From NCBI GenBank assembly GCA_001557505.1, contig LSAX01000011.1:2170001-2234000 (forward strand): a DNA stretch of 64,000 nt. The letters are read 5' to 3'. Under the pieces are notes generated by a model that searched no databases, was not told where the DNA came from, and saw only the letters and a list, made by a program, of their open reading frames with translations. Positions 57,323 to 64,000 of this stretch are shown here, piece after piece (position 1 is the stretch's first letter; each line of letters opens with the position of its first letter). The DNA is from Reticulascus tulasneorum. Its lineage: Eukaryota > Ascomycota > Sordariomycetes > Glomerellales > Reticulascaceae. The translations under genes and the position numbers were made by a program.

Positions 57323-59173
57323 ATGAGCCTGACGAATCCACCATCCGCCGCCTCTGGCCCTGGTTCCGGTTCGGCGGCGAGGACCCAGACGCTAAAGAGA
57401 AGTGTTCAAGCTGCCTTCGAAGGTAAGACTAATTTTGAGTGCTTTTCTCCCCTTCGTTCGTCCCTGAACGCCGACTCATATCTATCATCCGCTTTTCTTT
57501 TCAAACTCGTCCGTTGCTTATTCTGTTTCCCTTTCGTCTGCCAAACCCATACGATACTTACCACCACTCCTCGCGTCCCGGCATTTCTCCACTACGGGCT
57601 GCAGTATCCCCGCGTATTTCTGCTTAAAGCTTAGGTCGCTGTTCGATGCTCCTAGCGCTCAGCCCCAGATCGGCGGTGAGCCTCGGGGCGAAACTCTCTA
57701 TTTAAAGCCTCATTGCGGGAAAAGGACATCTATCATCTTCGCAAGTGCAAGTAGGTGTCCCTCACCTATTACTTTGACCGTCGCATCTCTGATATGTGGC
57801 GAGGACATGGCTTTGGTTCGAACGGTTCCCTGAGTTAGCCAATATTTTCATATAACCCCAGGTCGTTGCTTTGCAGCTCACATGAACATACAGATCCGGC
57901 TGATCGCGGCATCGGTCACATCGGATATCAGCCCAAAGTCCGAGTCATAGACAGATACAAGGTTGTCGGTTTCATCAGTAGCGGTACCTATGGCCGTGTA
58001 TACAAGGCTCTTGGCCGACAAGGGCAGTCTGGGGAATTCGCCATTAAGAAATTCAAGCCAGACAAAGAGGGAGAACAGGTTGCGTACACGGGTATCTCGC
58101 AGAGCGCCATTCGAGAAATGTCCCTATGCAGCGAGCTGAAGCATGCCAACGTCATCAAGCTTATCGAAATCATCCTCGAGGACAAGTGCATCTTCATGGT
58201 ATTTGAATATGCCGAGCATGATCTCCTCCAGATCATCCACCACCACACACAGCAACCAAGACACCCTATACCGCCATCGACGGTGAAGAGCATCATGTTC
58301 CAGCTTCTCAACGGCTGCCAGTATCTGCATGCGAACTGGGTTTTGCATCGTGACCTCAAGCCCGCAAACATCATGGTTACATCTGCCGGCGAAGTCAAAA
58401 TTGGAGACCTGGGGCTTGCACGTCGCTTCGACAAACCGCTGCATTCACTTTTCAGTGGCGATAAGGTCGTTGTCACTATATGGTACAGGGCACCGGAGTT
58501 GATACTCGGCACCCGACATTACACACCTGCAATCGACATGTGGGCTATCGGCTGCATTTTTGCAGAGCTTCTGTCACTTCGACCGATCTTCAAAGGGGAG
58601 GAAGCCAAGATGGACAGTAAAAAAACCGTACCATTCCAGCGTAATCAGATGCAGAAGATTGTGGATATCATGGGGCTTCCGACCAAAGATCGATGGCCAC
58701 TTCTTACAGCGATGCCTGAGTACAGCCAGCTGGCGACTCTCCAACCGCCGATGACTTCACATCATTCACACCACCATCATCACGCCAAGCACGGTGCAAA
58801 CCTCGGGGGCTCCAACCTCGAGAAGTGGTATTACAGTACCATATCGCAAGGCGCATCTAGCAGCGCTACATCAGCGCCAGCGTCGGGTACGTTGGCATCG
58901 CTAGGTGCTGAAGGCTACCGTCTGCTGTCTAGTCTTCTTGAATACGACCCAGAGGAGCGATTAACGGCTGCAAAGGCTTTGCAGCATCCTTTCTTTAATA
59001 CCGGTGACCGGCTAAATGCCAACTGCTTTGAGGGTCTGAAAATGGAGTATCCGCACCGCCGAGTCAGCCAGGATGACAATGATATTCGCACAAGCAGCCT
59101 TCCTGGCTCAAAACGGAGTGGGTTGCAGGACGACTCGCTAGCACGGCCAGTGAAGAGAATCAAGGAGGGCTAG
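57323..59173 (+). CDS. SSN3: Mediator kinase CDK8 (Ssn3/Srb10)
   Basis: Main exon 57894-59173; first exon 57323-57422 (MSLTNPPSAASGPGSGSAAR) joined through the CATACAG acceptor gives 459 residues in frame. That 471-nt first intron is long for this genome, so an extra small exon cannot be excluded. Kinase motifs: VVGFISSGTYGRVYKALGR, EFAIKKFKPDKEGEQ, SAIREMSLCSELKH (the CDK8 SMSACRE-like helix), HRDLKPANIM, GDLGLARRF (DLG in place of DFG, usual in fungal CDK8) and VVTIWYRAPELILG. There is no T-loop threonine of the ordinary CDK kind. The MDSKKTVPFQRNQMQKI insert is CDK8-specific. With cyclin C (Ssn8), Med12 and Med13 it forms the Mediator kinase module that mostly represses Pol II genes. A His run (SHHHHHHAK) sits in the C-lobe insert. 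Confidence 0.93.
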
Positions 59174-59733
59174 GCCGTTCATGTCTTCAAACGAATCTTT
59201 CTGGGAGGACAATTCTGCATACGGTGGCGTTGGTAGCATTGAGCATTATTCATTAGAGATTCAGGGTACAGGCCATATTGGACACCAAGTTGAAACACGT
59301 GGACACTGTATTGCAAGTCAACCTATGTAGCTGGCAATGGTGTGAAGTGAATGACTCGATGAGAACGGCATGGCGATGCGGTATGATAGGCCATGCCAAG
59401 ATTGTGAGCAGGAGACCGCACTCCGCCTCGAACTCTAATCATGTTGGGAGCCAAGGGATCAGAACCATTCTTCCACGAGACATGTCCCATGTCCCACGCC
59501 AAAACTTTCCCATCCTGTGTGGGTTATCCAGAAGCCCTGCTTGTTGGATCCGGCAATTTTCTTGTGTGTATTCAAAAGAAGCACTTGCCACCCATACATT
59601 CTCAGTCTTGCTATTAGCAGGGGTATTTCAACAGATCAAAACCAGTGAATCTTCCAGTAAACATAATTTGGTCCCAAAACGCGTAGGGGGAATAGAAATC
59701 AGGCAAGTCGAGAGAGGTGAAGGAGAGGTTTCC
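59174..59733. other. Spacer between convergent SSN3 and ARF6
   Basis: 560 nt of 3' flanks; no gene recognised. Confidence 0.45.
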
Positions 59734-61753
<2,020 letters not shown>

Positions 61754-62812
61754 TTATTGGCGATATTCCAGCACATACCGACGTTCCACTCGATGTCTAG
61801 TTGAAGAATCGTTCTCACCATGAAACCTCAGGCTCACCCAACCATCTGGTTCCGTACTCATAACGTCTGCTGCGTAGAATGCTGTGGTCAAGGGATATAA
61901 ACCAAGAACCACTTTTCCAGGATCGAGTTTTGCAAGAGTATGCCCTTGAGAGGCGGGTGGTATGGGTATCATACCCGACGCGAATGTCTTATACTCCTTC
62001 TGTTTTGTAGAATCTTCCGGCTCGACATCGAGACATTTGTATCTTCTGCTCTTGCCTTCGCCAATAACTCCTACCACCTCTCCCAGAATCCAGTCATATG
62101 GGGCCTCGCCAGCCTGAGGTTCATCTTTCTTGCGTTTGAATGCAACCTCATCGCCCTTGGAAAACGTAACCTTTGTTCTTGCAGCCACTGAGGCCACTCC
62201 TGCCGCTGCCGTTAAACCCGTACCGGACGACGACCCCGGTCCGCCACTACCTGTCGACCCCTGGGGCTCAACACTGTCTGCTTTTGGCGGCATACTATCT
62301 CGATTACTGCCCCGATCGCCAAACTTTCGACTTGAGTTTCCTATCGGACTTGGAACTGGGGAATCGCCTGCGCCGTCAAAGTCATACAACGATGATGCTG
62401 CTGCGGTAACGTCTCGGGTTCGAGATGCCGCTCCAGACCGCGACGTAGTTGTGGGGACGGCGGCGGCCTCAGCAGCCGCTTCCTTGGCCTGCTGCACACC
62501 CTTGAGGATGGTCAACTGCTCAATGAGGCTCTTGATCGTGTTTGAATTGTTTTCTGAGAGCCTGACACCGGTTCGGCAATGGCCCTCCATCTTATTCAGT
62601 TCCGCAAGAGAAGGATTTCCCCCATCTTTAGTTGTCCCAGCGATTTTCTTGTCCAGACCAAGTAGCTGGGCTAGATTATCGTTATCTTGATTGATCCCAT
62701 TTACAATCTCGTGAGCCTTCTCCTTAGCCGACTCCCACAGTTGTACCTCTTCTCCATGACCGCTCCCATTATTCCGATTCGATCCTCTACCGCTCCGGTT
62801 CCTCTGCGACAT
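61754..62812 (-). CDS. SGF29: SAGA complex subunit Sgf29
   Basis: Single exon, 352 residues, ATG at 62812 (CTAGCATGTCGC). The N-terminal helical part (LWESAKEKAHEIVNGIN, AELNKMEGHCRTGVRLSENN) is followed by an Ala/Ser/Gly-rich low-complexity linker (about 105-215). The C-terminal SGF29 tandem Tudor domain follows: TFSKGDEVAFKRKK, APYDWILGEVVGVIGEGKSR, YKCLDVEPEDS, LYPLTTAFYAADVMS and VSLRFHGENDSSTRHRVERR. The YPLTTAFY strip supplies the aromatic residues that read H3K4me2/3 and recruit SAGA histone acetylation. In many fungi this gene is similarly intronless. Confidence 0.94.
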   Translation of the reverse strand: MSQRNRSGRGSNRNNGSGHGEEVQLWESAKEKAHEIVNGINQDNDNLAQLLGLDKKIAGTTKDGGNPSLAELNKMEGHCRTGVRLSENNSNTIKSLIEQLTILKGVQQAKEAAAEAAAVPTTTSRSGAASRTRDVTAAASSLYDFDGAGDSPVPSPIGNSSRKFGDRGSNRDSMPPKADSVEPQGSTGSGGPGSSSGTGLTAAAGVASVAARTKVTFSKGDEVAFKRKKDEPQAGEAPYDWILGEVVGVIGEGKSRRYKCLDVEPEDSTKQKEYKTFASGMIPIPPASQGHTLAKLDPGKVVLGLYPLTTAFYAADVMSTEPDGWVSLRFHGENDSSTRHRVERRYVLEYRQ

Positions 62813-63828
62813 GCTAGTTACTGCACAAAAAGCAGTCTATATCGGGTCTCCAATCACGCTTCTATTTAGCAGATCTGCCGAGACTTCGCTGACTTGTCGT
62901 TCAGGGCGCGGAGAGCTGTCGCGCGCGACACGGGCTTCCCGAGTGAATGGATCCTTTCGATGACGGTAGGGAGTACCTTCCAGGAGTTTGTGGGTACTAG
63001 GCTTAGATAAAAGTATGTGAGTTGGTCTAGCGTAACATCAAGAGCCGTGCTGGGCCCTTTCCCGACAAACTCTGGTTGCCTGACCGACTTGCCGGGCACA
63101 ATCTTAGCCTGGACTCAAGCCTTCTCAGTTTCCTGCAGGGCAATTTATTCGTTAACCATCAATTTTAGTTGCCTCGAAACTCCGAGCACTCAGGAGGACA
63201 TTTCGATTTCTGGCTCGTATCATATGAGGTCTTGGATGATCGCAACTCATGGGCGGAAGAGTTTGGCAGTAGCTTACCTGGGAAATTGCGAGACCCTAGA
63301 TTGCTCGTTGTCTCCTTCCACCCAGTGCCTGAATCAAGACATGAATGGACTAGAAAGGGAAAGAACAGGGTCTGCGAGTCAGCCCATAATTACTTTCGCA
63401 TCATATTGCAAAATCGCATTGTCGTTGAGAACCGTTATTATTAGCAGCACGGTGGGCGAGTGGGGTTAAACGTGTTTGGAGATGTGGCAGAATCCAAGCG
63501 GTGAGGCAGAGGTAGCCTTGAAGCCCAGTATCTTGACTGGGTGTTAGCACATAATTAGCCCGTACTGGGCCTGGTGTGAAAGGTACTGTTAGGTAGTTGT
63601 TTGGTGGGGTTTAAGGTCAGTGGGGAACTTTCGCGAGGGGTTGCATAATAATAAGGTAAAGAGCCCCGGCTCCTCTTGGGAAGTGACGTCAAAAGAAATG
63701 CAAAAGAAGCGAACATACTCCCAGCCTCTCCAACAATATTGAGAATCGTTACTTCCGACCTTAGAGTCACAACCCATCCATTCTGGCATTCCAAAACATC
63801 TCCACCAACTTGAAAGTATCTCCAAGTC
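62813..63828. other. Divergent spacer SGF29 / phosphomannose isomerase
   Basis: About 1 kb. The minus-strand frame 62866-63099 (no ATG; includes TALDVTLDQLTYFYLSLVP and SLGKPVSRATALRALND) has a coding look and may be the last exon of an unrecognised or decayed gene. Nothing else seen. Confidence 0.4.
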
Positions 63829-63978
63829 ATGGTCATGCAGGTCCCTCTCATTCGACTTCAATGCGGAGTCAACTCCTACGAGTGGGGCAAAAAGGGCCGT
63901 GACTCTGCTGCTGCTAGATTTGCTGCGACGACTCCATCCAAAGATTTCACCATTCAGTCTGATAGGCCCTATGCTGAG
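63829..63978 (+). CDS. PMI1: Mannose-6-phosphate isomerase (type I), first exon only
   Basis: ATG at 63829 (alternative ATG two codons later at 63835). Reads [20 protein letters not shown], then [30 protein letters not shown], then the donor GTAACT at 63979. The window ends inside the intron, so about 50 of the usual 400-450 residues are seen. [15 protein letters not shown] is the conserved start of type I zinc phosphomannose isomerases. These interconvert fructose-6-phosphate and mannose-6-phosphate to feed GDP-mannose for glycosylation and the cell wall. The zinc ligands lie in the part beyond the window. Confidence 0.9.
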
Positions 63979-64000
63979 GTAACTTCGATGGCCGACAGCC

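Overview
The window is nuclear DNA of a filamentous ascomycete (Pezizomycotina). The evidence is short GT-AG introns of about 42-120 nt with CTAAC/CTGAC-like branch points, fungal-specific families (CFEM protein, DUF3455 secreted protein, AA9 lytic polysaccharide monooxygenase, TmpA, an Slt2/MpkA-type MAP kinase), and gene density and layout typical of that group. The class cannot be fixed from the sequence alone. About thirty protein genes or gene relics are supported. Most are conserved housekeeping genes, separated by unusually long gene-poor stretches.

Left part (1-16 kb): the 3' end of a MetE/UROD-like methionine-synthase family gene, the dynactin p25 gene, and a broken membrane-protein C-terminus. 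About 8 kb without a recognisable gene follows, then a DUF3455 secreted protein and the cell-wall-integrity MAP kinase. 16-24 kb: a low-molecular-weight tyrosine phosphatase and a glyoxalase-fold (VOC) gene on a shared divergent promoter, a CFEM GPI-type protein, a THEM6-like hotdog thioesterase and a PRELI/MSF1 mitochondrial lipid-transfer protein.

Middle (24-43.7 kb): a serine carboxypeptidase (S10) with one frameshift and one stop codon, followed by the most unexpected item in the window. At about 26.68-27.31 kb lies a diverged fragment of 18S rRNA that still carries a group I intron at the place of the known S943 insertion site. Then come mitochondrial release factor 1, GTP cyclohydrolase II, an FHA-domain protein that may have lost a C-terminal kinase, a ClC chloride channel/transporter, a small secreted peptide, the TmpA membrane flavoprotein and an AA9 LPMO with a 9-nt microexon.

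Right part (45-64 kb): complex I subunit NDUFB7, an NmrA-like protein, a glutathione S-transferase, RNA polymerase I subunit Rpa43, an MFS sugar-type transporter tail-to-tail with an Asp/Glu (hydantoin) racemase, Arp2, CDK8/Ssn3, Arf6, the SAGA subunit Sgf29 and the first exon of phosphomannose isomerase. These genes do not form a pathway cluster. Arf6 and Arp2 both act in membrane/actin dynamics, and Ssn3 and Sgf29 both act in Pol II transcription, but their proximity is probably ordinary synteny.

All exon joins were read by eye from splice sites and reading-frame continuity. Family assignments are by recognition of conserved motifs, not by database search.
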